Source: Pedobacter arcticus A12 (GTDB taxonomy: Bacteria; Bacteroidota; Bacteroidia; Sphingobacteriales; Sphingobacteriaceae). From it: DNA of 64,000 nucleotides. The stretch is taken from positions 401,223 to 465,222 of the forward strand of contig NZ_JH947126.1 of NCBI RefSeq assembly GCF_000302595.1, in the 5' to 3' direction. The notes under the pieces were generated by a model. It saw nothing but the letters and a program-made list of their open reading frames with translations. It was not told the DNA's origin and made no database searches. This document shows positions 21,294 to 32,511 of the stretch, in pieces (position 1 is the first letter of the stretch; each line of letters begins with the position of its first letter). A program made the translations under genes and the position numbers.

Positions 21294-21875
21294 ATGGTAG
21301 CGCTTAACCGCTATTATAAAATAACCAAGTTTTACGATTTTTTAAAAAGCACCGCTATAAAAGGAGGTGCTACTATAGCTGTTTTTGTAGTGCTTTTTAT
21401 TATTGTTGATTATTTCTTTTTGGATACAAAAGCAATATTTGCTTCGTTGGTAAACAATTACTCACGAGAAACTATTTTAATTATATTTTATATTTCTGAG
21501 ACTATTCTAGGTCTTTTACCACCCGAAATTTTTATAGCGTGGAGCTCTAAAATGAGTCATCCGTGGCTTTACCTTACGGGTTTAGCTACACTTTCGTATT
21601 TAGGCGGCATAACAGCTTATTACTTAGGGAAAGTAACCTTTTTGATACCTGCAGTCCAAAACTATATTGAAAATAAAATTGCAGTACATATTAAAAACTT
21701 ACGTAAATGGGGAAGTATTTTTGTGGTGGTTGGCGCAATGTTGCCTTTGCCTCACTCTATTGTGAGTTTTGCCTGCGGTTTAATCAAATACAATTTTAAA
21801 CACTATTTACTTTGGGCGCTTTTTAGATTCTTACGCTTTTATATTTACGCACTTGTGATTTTTAGTGTAATCTAA
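21294..21875 (+). CDS. VTT/DedA-type (YqaA-like) membrane protein (193 aa)
   Basis: Four to five transmembrane segments. The re-entrant-loop pattern of the SNARE-associated/VTT superfamily is present: ETILGLLPPEIFIAWSSKM and VVVGAMLPLPHSIVSFACGL. Family members include lipid scramblase-like and undecaprenyl-phosphate flippase proteins, so a role in envelope lipid handling is plausible. The frame opens with a TTG at 21276, but ATG at 21294, preceded by GAAGAAATAAG, is the more likely start. It is convergent with the citrate synthase gene across a shared terminator. Confidence 0.8.
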   Translation: MVALNRYYKITKFYDFLKSTAIKGGATIAVFVVLFIIVDYFFLDTKAIFASLVNNYSRETILIIFYISETILGLLPPEIFIAWSSKMSHPWLYLTGLATLSYLGGITAYYLGKVTFLIPAVQNYIENKIAVHIKNLRKWGSIFVVVGAMLPLPHSIVSFACGLIKYNFKHYLLWALFRFLRFYIYALVIFSVI

Positions 21876-21910
21876 ATTTTTCCGTATAGCCTTTTTAAAA
21901 CAGACACATA

Positions 21911-21946
21911 AAAAAATCCCTTTTCTTTTTTAGAAAAGGGATTTTT
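21911..21946. terminator. bidirectional terminator between convergent genes
   Basis: AAAAATCCCTTTTC and its complement form a 14-bp stem with A and T runs on both sides. It serves the VTT gene (+) and the citrate synthase gene (-). Confidence 0.85.
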
Positions 21947-21965
21947 ACTTTATAAGTAAAAGCTT

Positions 21966-23252
21966 TTATCGCTTACTAATATCAACGTATTCTCTGTCGT
22001 TTTCGCCAACGTAAATCTGGCGTGGACGACCAATCGGATCACCGTTCTCTCTCATCTCTTTCCATTGTGCAATCCATCCTGGTAAACGGCCTAAAGCAAA
22101 TAACACCGTAAACATTTCTGTAGGGAAACCTAATGCTCTGTAAATAATTCCTGAATAAAAATCTACGTTAGGGTATAATTTTCTTTCTACAAAATAAGGA
22201 TCGCTTAAAGCTACTTCTTCTAATTTTTTAGCTATATCTAAAACAGGGTCATTTATTCCTAATTTTTCTAAAATATCGTCACAAGCCTTTTTAATGATTT
22301 TTGCTCTCGGATCAAAGTTCTTATAAACTCGGTGTCCAAACCCCATCAGCCTGAATGTGTCATTTTTATCTTTTGCTTTGTTAACCCACTTGTCAACATC
22401 GCCACCATCATTCTTTATCTTTTCAAGCATTTCAATTACCGCTTGGTTAGCACCGCCGTGTAGCGGTCCCCAAAGCGCCGAACAACCTGCAGATATAGAA
22501 GCATATAAATTACAATCAGAAGAACCAACTATTCTTACCGTAGATGCTGAACAGTTTTGTTCATGATCGGCATGTAAAATCAAAAGCTTGTTCATGGCGT
22601 CTACAACCACATCATCTATCACTACCTCTTCCGTCCGCTGACCGAAAGTCATATTCAGAAAGTTGGTTACATAATCCAATTTATTTTTGGGATAAATAAC
22701 CGGATGGCCTAAAGATTTTTTGTAAATCCAAGAAACTATTGTTGCCATTTTAGCCAACAATTTGATAATTGTTAGGTCAAACTCTTCTTTTGTTGCTTGT
22801 GGATCTAAAGATTCTGGATAAAAAGCAGATAATGAACATACTAGGGATGATAGTTGCCCCATCGGGTGAGATTTTGACGGAAATCCGTCAAAAAACTTTT
22901 TCATATCCTCATGAACCAATGTATGTCGGCTAATCTGATGTTGAAAATCTTGTATCTGCGTTTGGTTTGGTAAAGAACCATAAATAAGCAAATAAGCAAC
23001 TTCTAAAAAAGTTGATTTTTCTGCTAACTGTTCAATTCCGTAGCCTCTATATTTTAAAATACCTTTTTCTCCATCCAAAAACGTAATTGCACTTTTAGTA
23101 GCGCCTGTGTTTTTAAAGCCACTATCTAATGTCACATAACCTGTTTGATCTCTAAGTTTAGCTATATCTATAGCTTTTTCGTTTTCAGTACCTTCAACAA
23201 TTGGTAAATTGTAAGTAATTCCGTCTAGTATAAGTTGGGCAGTTTCTGACAT
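21966..23252 (-). CDS. gltA: citrate synthase, type II (428 aa)
   Basis: Condenses oxaloacetate with acetyl-CoA to start the TCA cycle. The length fits the hexameric type II enzyme. The active-site histidines lie in ILHADHEQNCS and WGPLHGGANQAVIEML, with MGFGHRVYKNFDPRA, and the catalytic Asp lies in NVDFYSGIIYRALG. The start MSETAQLILDG is preceded by a promoter box. It is a single gene. Confidence 0.95.
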   Translation of the reverse strand: MSETAQLILDGITYNLPIVEGTENEKAIDIAKLRDQTGYVTLDSGFKNTGATKSAITFLDGEKGILKYRGYGIEQLAEKSTFLEVAYLLIYGSLPNQTQIQDFQHQISRHTLVHEDMKKFFDGFPSKSHPMGQLSSLVCSLSAFYPESLDPQATKEEFDLTIIKLLAKMATIVSWIYKKSLGHPVIYPKNKLDYVTNFLNMTFGQRTEEVVIDDVVVDAMNKLLILHADHEQNCSASTVRIVGSSDCNLYASISAGCSALWGPLHGGANQAVIEMLEKIKNDGGDVDKWVNKAKDKNDTFRLMGFGHRVYKNFDPRAKIIKKACDDILEKLGINDPVLDIAKKLEEVALSDPYFVERKLYPNVDFYSGIIYRALGFPTEMFTVLFALGRLPGWIAQWKEMRENGDPIGRPRQIYVGENDREYVDISKR

Positions 23253-23596
23253 AAAGTAATATTTCGCTTTGCTACAAATTTAAATAATTATGTGAATAAG
23301 CAACCATCAATAACCAAATAAATAACCCCTATTTTATGTTTAAAATGGTTTTTTTAACACTATTTCAACAAAAATCGCTAATAAAAGTTTTTAAATTGAG
23401 TATATAAACAAGAATACCGGTTATTTGATTGTTATTTTGGTAATTAATATAAGGTTAAAATTAATAATAAAAAATTCGAATGTAAACACTTGGCAGAAAT
23501 AAACATAATTATAGTCACTTTATAAAAAGTGCGCTTTATTTAGCAAAAAAGTGATAACAATAGCGCCAAAACAGCAAAATAAGTAAAAGGTTCCAA
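23253..23596. other. promoter region of gltA; otherwise gene-free
   Basis: The 344-bp AT-rich gap holds the CAAATTTA element (minus-sense TAAATTTG, 23275-23282), a -7 box 22 bp before the gltA start. No ORF, RNA gene or clear hairpin is visible in the rest. Confidence 0.5.
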
Positions 23597-24484
23597 CTAA
23601 ATTGACCGATGATGTAACCGATATTTTAATGGCGTTATGCCCATGGTTTTACTAAACAATCTTGAAAAATAGTGAACATCAAAAATCCCTAATTTGTAAG
23701 ATATTTCTTTTACCAAAGTGTTGCTATACTTCAAATATTCACAGGCCTTTTGAATTTTAATATCATTATAATAATTCATCGGCGAAACTCCAGTGATCCG
23801 TTTAAAAACGGAAGAAAAATGAGACACAGAAAGGTTTACATTAGCTGCAAGCTGATTTAGATTGAGGTTGTTTTCGATATTCTCTTTCATAAACTGCATA
23901 CTGCTATTGATGATAAGCTGAAACTTATCCGTTTTGATACTAATATCTGCTGTAATCAACACAAAAGATGATATCAAATTTAGCAAACACATATTGATTA
24001 AAATGAGGTTCTCTTTCCCGTAGCCTTGCTCCAAAAATTTATAAATTTTATTAAAAAGCTTAACACGTTCATCATTATAAGGCAGATACCCTTTGTATGA
24101 CTTGGCTGATTTAACGAACAAATCTGCTATTTCTTGAATAGCTTCGCCCTTAAAAAAAAACCAATAGATTGTCCAAGGCTTAATTTTATCTGAGTAATAC
24201 GAAAACGGAGTGTTTGACGGAATCAGAAAGAAATCGCCAGGTGAGATATGAAATATTTTATGATCGATAATTGCTACACCATAACCTTTTACGCAGTAAA
24301 TGAGTACGTATTCCGCTCTACCGTCATTTTCTTCGATAAATTGATATTTCGCATCCGGAAAAAAGCCGACCTTGGTAAAATAGCCATTTTTAAACGAGGG
24401 GTGTTTAGCGCAATAGCCACCTATCGCTTCTTTTGAAAGCTCAATGATACGTTGCCCTGCAAAACCTTGTTTTTTTTTTGCCAT
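23597..24484 (-). CDS. AraC-family transcriptional regulator (295 aa)
   Basis: The N-terminal cupin-like sensor half (to about 170) contains the typical VLIYCVKGYGVAIIDHKIF and ISPGDFFLIPSNTPFSYYSD strands. The C-terminal 100 residues carry two helix-turn-helices (LNQLAANVNLSVSHFSSVFKRITG and VKEISYKLGIFDVHYFSRLFSKTMG). It is divergent from galK with a 170-bp shared region, so it probably activates galK in response to a sugar such as galactose or arabinose; the ligand is not visible from sequence. Confidence 0.88.
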   Translation of the reverse strand: MAKKKQGFAGQRIIELSKEAIGGYCAKHPSFKNGYFTKVGFFPDAKYQFIEENDGRAEYVLIYCVKGYGVAIIDHKIFHISPGDFFLIPSNTPFSYYSDKIKPWTIYWFFFKGEAIQEIADLFVKSAKSYKGYLPYNDERVKLFNKIYKFLEQGYGKENLILINMCLLNLISSFVLITADISIKTDKFQLIINSSMQFMKENIENNLNLNQLAANVNLSVSHFSSVFKRITGVSPMNYYNDIKIQKACEYLKYSNTLVKEISYKLGIFDVHYFSRLFSKTMGITPLKYRLHHRSI

Positions 24485-24654
24485 TGTAATTTGCTATTGA
24501 CTGCTAAAAGCAGAAATTAAACGTAATAAAATAATCCAACATTATCATAAAATAATCTAGTTTATTATTTTACACATATGATACCTTGCTGGCATTGAAT
24601 TTCGAATAAATTTATAATCAACCATTTAACCTTCATAAAACGTAAAACTATACA

Positions 24655-25812
24655 ATGAACGATCCGCAAACTCTTGTGAAAAGCATTTTTCTTAAAACCT
24701 TTAATGAAGAGCCGTTGGTGGTTTGTTCTCCGGGTAGGGTAAACTTAATTGGCGAACACACCGATTATAACATGGGCTTTGTATTGCCTGCTGCGATAAA
24801 TAAGGCTGCTTATATTGCGATTTCCAAACGCGATGATGACACTATTTTTGTGGTTGCAGCAGATTTAGATGAATCTTACACCACAGAGGTTTCAAAACTT
24901 AACTATTCAGACAAGGGCTGGCCAAATTATGTAATTTGTATTGTTGAGCAGTTACAAAAAATCAATAAACATGTGAGCGGCTTTAATGCTGTTATTTCTG
25001 GAGATGTGCCTTTGGGTGCTGGAATGTCTTCATCTGCAGCGCTAGAATGTGCAACCATTTTCGGGCTGAACGAAATTTTCGGGTTATCGCTAGAAAAGAT
25101 GCAAATGGTAAAATTGGCGCAAAAGGCCGAAAACGAGTTTGTGGGTGTGAATTGTGGAATTATGGACCAGTTTGCCAGTGTTTTTGGCAAAAAAGGCCAC
25201 GTGGTTAAATTAGACTGCCGTTCATTAGAATACGAATACGTTCCGTTTGAGTTAGAAGGAATTAAAATTGTATTGTTTGATTCCATGGTAAAACACTCGC
25301 TAGCATCATCAGAATATAACGTTAGAACCAGCCAGTGCAGCGAAGGAGTTTCCATTATCCAAAAGAAATATCCAGCAGTAAAAACACTACGTGATGCTAC
25401 AATAGAGATGGTTGAAGAATGTTTAGCCAACGAAAGCAATGATATTTACGACAGATGTAAATACGTTGTGGAAGAAAATAACCGTTTACTAGCTGCTTGC
25501 CAAGATTTACAGCAAAATAAGATTGCTGATTTTGGACAAAAAATGTACGAAACCCATGCCGGACTAAGTGAACTTTATGAAGTGAGTTGCCCTGAGCTTG
25601 ATTTTATAGTGTCATGTACCAAAAAAGAAGATGGTATTTTAGGTGCAAGAATGATGGGTGGTGGTTTTGGAGGCTGTGTAATTTCTTTAGTAAAAGAAGA
25701 CCAACTTGAAGGAATTGTACAACGAATCAAAGAAGCTTATTTTAATAAAATGAACATTGGAATGAATGTTTATATCACTCAAATAGAAGATGGAACGCAC
25801 ATTATAAAGTAG
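24655..25812 (+). CDS. galK: galactokinase (385 aa)
   Basis: Phosphorylates galactose to galactose-1-phosphate (Leloir pathway). GHMP-kinase signatures are complete: sugar-binding SPGRVNLIGEHTDYN near residue 26, ATP-binding GDVPLGAGMSSSAALE near 120, and MGGGFGGCVISLV near 340. D/E in NCGIMDQFASVFG provides the catalytic base region. The start MNDPQTLVKSIF agrees with family length. No galT or galE follows, so the rest of the pathway is elsewhere. Confidence 0.95.
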   Translation: MNDPQTLVKSIFLKTFNEEPLVVCSPGRVNLIGEHTDYNMGFVLPAAINKAAYIAISKRDDDTIFVVAADLDESYTTEVSKLNYSDKGWPNYVICIVEQLQKINKHVSGFNAVISGDVPLGAGMSSSAALECATIFGLNEIFGLSLEKMQMVKLAQKAENEFVGVNCGIMDQFASVFGKKGHVVKLDCRSLEYEYVPFELEGIKIVLFDSMVKHSLASSEYNVRTSQCSEGVSIIQKKYPAVKTLRDATIEMVEECLANESNDIYDRCKYVVEENNRLLAACQDLQQNKIADFGQKMYETHAGLSELYEVSCPELDFIVSCTKKEDGILGARMMGGGFGGCVISLVKEDQLEGIVQRIKEAYFNKMNIGMNVYITQIEDGTHIIK

Positions 25813-26200
25813 AATAAGTTTTTATTTTGAAGAGCATCTACCCACATAAAAGATTAAACATACTAGCTGGCAACTTACGAGCTGATGGAACGGTAAATCT
25901 AAGATATACTGCTCTTATGCGTTCACTAATGATTTTTCATCTTTGTTAAAAAACATACCTGAGGGTGACCTAAATACAAAAGGACTGCTACAAGCTAAAA
26001 GTAAAAAAGGCACACTAAGACAAAGCAGAGTCCCTAAAAAAAGAGACTCTGCTTGGACAAAGATAACACTGATCTATCTGATATTCTTCTTTGCTTCGGA
26101 ATTGCTGAAATTACAAACACAGCTTCCCGCAGGGTGCTTAGCTCCTATGCCTTTTACAATTCTTTTTAACTGTAAATATGAGTAGGGTCTATCGCTATTA
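25813..26200. other. gene-poor interval with a 10-bp hairpin
   Basis: Holds an inverted repeat, AAGCAGAGTC (26023-26032) with its complement (26045-26054), without a clear T run on either side. A possible 80-aa frame runs through it (25943-26185), but it has low-complexity composition and no family, so it is not called a gene. GAGGGTGACC near 25961 looks like a scrap of the dispersed repeat seen near 53860. Confidence 0.45.
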
Positions 26201-26899
26201 TTATTTAAAAAACTCTTCAACAAAAACTATCGGCGGTTCGGACAGTTGTTCTATTTTATCCAAATTTGTAGGAGACTTGATAACCCCATACACTTTAAAA
26301 CCTTTGTAACCAGCTCCGTAAGTATAAACTGTATCTGCCACAAAGTAGTCATATGAAGCAAGATATTGTGATGCTTTTTCCTTAAAAGCCACTGTTACCG
26401 CTTCTAAAGATCTAACTGCAGCTCCCTTAGCAGTGATGGCATAGATTGCCGAATCCAGCTTGTGTACATTAAACTGAATATTGAAATACTTAACCTCTTT
26501 TTTTTTCTTAAAGCTATCAACAGCAAAGCTCTTGTTAAAAAGCTTACTTAAACCTTTACATATTTCTTTTTGCTCATTAATACCTAAGTTAAAGTAAGAA
26601 ATATCTTTATCTACTCGGTTTTTCAAACTATCGGTCGCAGTAAATAATTCAAATCGAAAACTTTGCAATTCATCATAATTTTCTCTTGCTTGGGTATAAT
26701 ATTTAAGAACATAATCTGCGTTCTTATTGTTGTTGCCATAGTTGACAAAGGCTGTATAGCCGTTTAATTCCAATACCTTTTTTATCATCAGGTCATAATC
26801 GCCTGCCGAGTTGTTGTAAAACTCAATTCTAACGGTTTCTTGAGCGTTAGACAACAAAGAAAATAAAACGAAGAAACAAACGACGACTAGTTTTTTCAT
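26201..26899 (-). CDS. secreted protein of unknown function (232 aa)
   Basis: A signal peptide (MKKLVVVCFFVLFSLLSNA) is cut before QETVRIEF. The mature part is mixed alpha/beta with many tyrosines and lysines. No domain, lipobox or transmembrane segment is recognised. It is probably periplasmic or outer-membrane associated. It is divergent from the AraC-type gene at 27080, with 180 bp between them. Confidence 0.7.
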   Translation of the reverse strand: MKKLVVVCFFVLFSLLSNAQETVRIEFYNNSAGDYDLMIKKVLELNGYTAFVNYGNNNKNADYVLKYYTQARENYDELQSFRFELFTATDSLKNRVDKDISYFNLGINEQKEICKGLSKLFNKSFAVDSFKKKKEVKYFNIQFNVHKLDSAIYAITAKGAAVRSLEAVTVAFKEKASQYLASYDYFVADTVYTYGAGYKGFKVYGVIKSPTNLDKIEQLSEPPIVFVEEFFK

Positions 26900-27079
26900 T
26901 ATCTATGCATAAAATAAGTAACAAAAATAGATCTTATTTTTGTAATTGAATCAATCGACTTGGATTAGAATTCAGCAATTATTGCAAGCCAAAGCTTAAC
27001 TCTGAAAATTTATTCAAATCAAAAATCGCCAAATTTAAATCCATTTTTTATCTATAAATTCGGCTTTATTTGAATTTGT

Positions 27080-28117
27080 ATGACAGAAATATTTGTAAAA
27101 TCTTTGCCTTTAAAGGATGTAATTGCGAACCTTGCAGAGGCGTTTGATACGGTTTATTTTAACCGTTGTCATGAATATCAAATTAATATTCCAGAACAAT
27201 TTGGATCTGGATTTATCAGAGGAATAAATTTCGATAACGGCTTTGGACTGTTGGAGTATCGTTGTTTCTTTAAAAGCTCGCTAAAAATCCATTTTTCGGT
27301 CAATCAAACGCATCCTTTAAAGTTTATTTACTGTTCTGAAGGGGCAATCAAACACCAGTTCGAAGAAAAGAATACGCTACAAACCATAGACCAGTTCCAA
27401 ACGGCAATTGTTGCAAGCACAGCCAAAAACGGGCATATTTTGATTTTCCCCAGAAACACAAACATTCATTTAAACAGCTTGGAGATTAGCAGGAAAGAGT
27501 TTAAAAAGAAAATCGACTGTGATTTAAACCATGTTGATGTAAATCTTAGAAAGCTATTTAGAGATTTAAATGCTCGTAATCTTTTTTATTATCACGGCAA
27601 TTACAGCATGGCCATGTCTGATTGTATTGACCATATCAAAACTACCAGACTTGATGGTTTTACACGAAGATTGTTTTTGGAAGGCAAATCAAACGAGATT
27701 TTAAGCATCCAAATACAAGACTACCAAGACGATAGGAAAAAAGAGCCTAAACGACAGATTCTAAGAAAATCTGAATTGGGTAATATCCAAAAGGCAGCCA
27801 GCTTACTTAAACAAAACCTAAGTTCACCGTTAACCATTGCAGAACTTGCAAAAGAAATAGGTACAAATCCTAGTAAATTACAAGAGGGTTTTAGGTACAC
27901 TTTCGGCCTAACGGTTAACAACTATCTAAACAAACTGCGGTTAGAGTATGCCCGCGACCAATTGATGATTGGCGAACTTAACATTAGCGAAATCTCCAAC
28001 AATATTGGCATTGCCAACAAAAGTTATTTCTCCAGACTGTTCAAAGCTAAATATCAGGTAAACCCAAAAGAGTTTTCGGGAAAAATCATCAAAAACTCAA
28101 AAAAAGAACAAGCTTAA
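27080..28117 (+). CDS. AraC-family transcriptional regulator (345 aa)
   Basis: The last 100 residues have the two AraC helix-turn-helices (LTIAELAKEIGTNPSKLQEGFRYTFG and ISEISNNIGIANKSYFSRLFKAKY). The first 220 residues are a divergent sensor part with no clear cupin motif. The start MTEIFVKSLPLKD fits. Similar Bacteroidota regulators often act on iron-uptake or efflux genes, but no target is adjacent, so the signal is unknown. Confidence 0.85.
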   Translation: MTEIFVKSLPLKDVIANLAEAFDTVYFNRCHEYQINIPEQFGSGFIRGINFDNGFGLLEYRCFFKSSLKIHFSVNQTHPLKFIYCSEGAIKHQFEEKNTLQTIDQFQTAIVASTAKNGHILIFPRNTNIHLNSLEISRKEFKKKIDCDLNHVDVNLRKLFRDLNARNLFYYHGNYSMAMSDCIDHIKTTRLDGFTRRLFLEGKSNEILSIQIQDYQDDRKKEPKRQILRKSELGNIQKAASLLKQNLSSPLTIAELAKEIGTNPSKLQEGFRYTFGLTVNNYLNKLRLEYARDQLMIGELNISEISNNIGIANKSYFSRLFKAKYQVNPKEFSGKIIKNSKKEQA

Positions 28118-28205
28118 TGTACTTATAGCATTTAAAAATAGTCTAAAAAAGCATTTATAAATCCTCATAATCCGGGGCATTTAATTTAGATGAAAATTAT
28201 TTTTA

Positions 28206-28376
28206 ATGCGTTTCATTTACCTTGTTGCATCCTTAACTGTTGTTTCTTTTTTATTAGCCTACGTGAGTAGCAATACAACATTGGCTAAAATTGCCCTTAT
28301 TTGTTTTTGGTTGATGTTCGGCTTACTAGCTGTATTGCTGATCAGAAAAATGATTTCAAAAAAAACCATCGTGTAA
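28206..28376 (+). CDS. small two-span membrane protein (56 aa)
   Basis: MRFIYLVASLTVVSFLLAYV and IALICFWLMFGLLAVLLI are two hydrophobic helices joined by a short polar loop, with a basic end KMISKKTIV. It lies between the AraC-type gene and the ABC-F gene on the same strand. The helical-hairpin pattern makes it credible. Function is unknown. Confidence 0.5.
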   Translation: MRFIYLVASLTVVSFLLAYVSSNTTLAKIALICFWLMFGLLAVLLIRKMISKKTIV

Positions 28377-28458
28377 TATCCCCTAGCCTTATTTTTTGGT
28401 ACAATTGTCAGCAAATTATCAATTACATTTTTAATGTTTTGCGCTTTAAAATTTGTAA

Positions 28459-30117
<1,659 letters not shown>

Positions 30118-30162
30118 ATAAGCTAAAGGCAGAAAGCCGAAAACGAACATATATTTACTTCA

Positions 30163-30197
30163 AAACAAAAAAGCAAACTGAAAAGTTTGCTTTTTTG
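30163..30197. terminator. bidirectional terminator between convergent genes
   Basis: A long stem built on AAAAAAGCAAAC and its complement around TGAAAA, with A and T runs on both sides. It serves the ABC-F gene (+) and efp (-). Confidence 0.85.
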
Positions 30198-30284
30198 TTT
30201 TGTTGAATTATTTTAGATCTTTTTCATTCAAAAATTGAACGAATATAAACTTTGCAAATCAGCGTTCCGCTTTAAGCCTTCAGC

Positions 30285-30845
30285 TTACTTCACACGCTCA
30301 ATGTAAGCACCAGTTGCTGTATCAACACGTACTTTATCTCCTTGGTTTACAAACATTGGCACTTTAATTTCGATACCCGTTTCAACCGTTGCGTTTTTTA
30401 AAGCATTTGTAGATGTATCTCCTTTAACTGCAGGTTCTGTGTAAACAATCTCTAACTCCACATTATTAGGTGCTTTCGCTATAATTGGCTCTTCGCTCTC
30501 CATAGAAATTAGCACATTCATTCCTTCTTTTAAAAAACGGGCAGAATCTCCGAACAACGTTTTAGGAACATTAAATTGTTCAAAGCTTACATTATCCATC
30601 ACCACATAATAGTCACCGTCTTCATAAAGATATTGGTAATCGTTAGTTTCTACTCTACATATGTCTACTTCTTCATCTGTACGCATACGTAGCTCAATAA
30701 TTTTCCCAGTTTTAATGCTACGCATCTTACCAGTATAAAAAGCACCACCTTTTCCAGGTGTACGATGTATCAGCTCATCAATTGTAACCAACTCGCCGTT
30801 GAAGCGAATTACGTTTCCTGTTTTTAAATCTCCAGCTTTAGCCAT
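30285..30845 (-). CDS. efp: translation elongation factor P (186 aa)
   Basis: Rescues ribosomes stalled at polyproline. Three-domain beta structure with the standard length. The tip loop reads TPGKGGAFY with Lys32, the residue modified in lysine-type EF-P. No modification gene is adjacent. The end VDTATGAYIERVK fits the family. A promoter box (minus-sense TATTTTTG) lies at 30866-30873. Confidence 0.95.
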   Translation of the reverse strand: MAKAGDLKTGNVIRFNGELVTIDELIHRTPGKGGAFYTGKMRSIKTGKIIELRMRTDEEVDICRVETNDYQYLYEDGDYYVVMDNVSFEQFNVPKTLFGDSARFLKEGMNVLISMESEEPIIAKAPNNVELEIVYTEPAVKGDTSTNALKNATVETGIEIKVPMFVNQGDKVRVDTATGAYIERVK

Positions 30846-30865
30846 AATGTTATTTCTTTGGATTG

Positions 30866-30873
30866 CAAAAATA
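30866..30873 (-). promoter_or_regulatory. -7 box TATTTTTG of efp
   Basis: TAnnTTTG match on the minus strand, 20 bp before the efp start codon. Confidence 0.5.
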
Positions 30874-31061
30874 GATAATATCAGTTATAGTACAAACGTA
30901 AAAGACTTAAGTTATAATCCGTAATTTCAGATAGAATTTTATTTATTACCGAAAACAAACATCAAAATAGCAACATTAATATTTCTATTTCCAATAAAAG
31001 TTTTAAATACTATATTTGGAAACTTAAAAATCTACCGTAAAACAACAATTATTTAAAAGAA

Positions 31062-32507
31062 ATGCTTTTTAACTCTTTCCAGTTTCTAATCTTTTTTATA
31101 ATTGTCACCAGCCTTTACTTTACATTACCCTATAACAAACGTTGGTTTTTACTGCTGGCAGCTAGTTGCTATTTTTACATGGCATTTGTGCCGATATACA
31201 TCCTCATACTAGGATTTACTATTGTTATTGACTATTACGCAGGGATATTTATAGAAAACGCTCAAGGTAAAAAAAGAAAATGGTGGCTCATTATCAGCTT
31301 AATTGCCAATATTGGCGTATTATGCATTTTTAAATATTATAATTTTTTAAATGATAACCTTGCATTTTTAATGCATGGCTTTGGTTTAAAAGATCCTATC
31401 CCATATCTAAACATTTTACTGCCTGTGGGCTTGTCTTTCCACACTTTTCAGGCCATGAGTTACACTATTGAAGTTTACCGCGGCCATCAAAAAGCAGAAC
31501 GGCATTTCGGTATATATGCCTTGTACGTGATGTTTTACCCACAATTGGTTGCAGGGCCAATTGAAAGACCTCAAAACTTATTACATCAGTTTAGACAAAA
31601 GTACGATTTTGATTATGACCGTATCACCAGTGGCCTACGCTTAATGCTTTGGGGCTTATTTAAAAAAGTAGTTATCGCAGATCGTTTATCTATTATTGTA
31701 GATACGGTTTATAACAATCCGGAAGCACACCTTACCTCTAGTTTAATTATCGCTACCGTATTTTTTGCTTTCCAGATCTTTTGTGATTTTTCGGGCTATT
31801 CAGATATGGCAATTGGTGCAGCAAGGGTAATGGGCTTTACTTTGATGAAAAATTTTAATGGTCCCTACCAATCAAAAAGTGTTAATGAGTTTTGGACGCG
31901 TTGGCATATTTCCCTCTCTACTTGGTTTAAAGACTATTTATACATTCCGTTGGGCGGGAACCGAGTGGTTATACCAAGATGGTATCTAAACATATTTATC
32001 GTGTTTTTAGTGAGCGGTTTATGGCATGGCGCAAATTGGACATTTGTAATTTGGGGTGCCTTACATGGCTTCTATATCATCTTTGGCAGCGTAACAGAGA
32101 AATTCCGAAACCAGGTAAGCAAAAGACTTTTTTTAGATAAAATCCCATTACTAGCATCACTTACAACCTTTATTTTAGTGGGTATTGCCTGGATTTTTTT
32201 TAGAGCCGACAATTTGCACATCGCTATGTATATTTTAACAAATATATTCAATGGCCTGCCTCAAATGTGTAGCGACTTCATGCATGGAAATCTTGTTTTT
32301 GAATACTTAGGAACCAATAAAGCTTGGCCTATATTTTTAATCATCTTTTTAGAAACGGTACATTACCTACAAGACAAATACAATATCACCACTAAGTTTC
32401 TAAAATCGCATATGGTTTTACGATGGTTCGTTTATTTTATACTGGTGATGGTTATATTGTTAACAGGAGTTTTTGACGATAAACAATTCATTTACTTCCA
32501 ATTTTAA
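31062..32507 (+). CDS. MBOAT-family O-acyltransferase, AlgI-like (481 aa)
   Basis: A polytopic membrane protein (about 10 to 12 spans) that passes acyl, usually acetyl, groups across the inner membrane. The MBOAT signature is present: NEFWTRWHISLSTWFKDYLY and the invariant histidine in SGLWHGANWTFVIWGALHG. The N-terminus MLFNSFQFLIFF is typical of AlgI/DltB-type proteins. It is 4 bp from an SGNH-fold partner, the usual pair for O-acetylating an exopolysaccharide or cell-wall polymer. No glycan-synthesis genes are nearby, so the substrate is unknown. Confidence 0.92.
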   Translation: MLFNSFQFLIFFIIVTSLYFTLPYNKRWFLLLAASCYFYMAFVPIYILILGFTIVIDYYAGIFIENAQGKKRKWWLIISLIANIGVLCIFKYYNFLNDNLAFLMHGFGLKDPIPYLNILLPVGLSFHTFQAMSYTIEVYRGHQKAERHFGIYALYVMFYPQLVAGPIERPQNLLHQFRQKYDFDYDRITSGLRLMLWGLFKKVVIADRLSIIVDTVYNNPEAHLTSSLIIATVFFAFQIFCDFSGYSDMAIGAARVMGFTLMKNFNGPYQSKSVNEFWTRWHISLSTWFKDYLYIPLGGNRVVIPRWYLNIFIVFLVSGLWHGANWTFVIWGALHGFYIIFGSVTEKFRNQVSKRLFLDKIPLLASLTTFILVGIAWIFFRADNLHIAMYILTNIFNGLPQMCSDFMHGNLVFEYLGTNKAWPIFLIIFLETVHYLQDKYNITTKFLKSHMVLRWFVYFILVMVILLTGVFDDKQFIYFQF

Positions 32508-32511
32508 GTTT

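Noticed and set aside
25943-26185. 80-aa frame after galK
   Set aside because: Runs through an inverted repeat and has odd composition with no recognisable domain or coupling to a neighbour.
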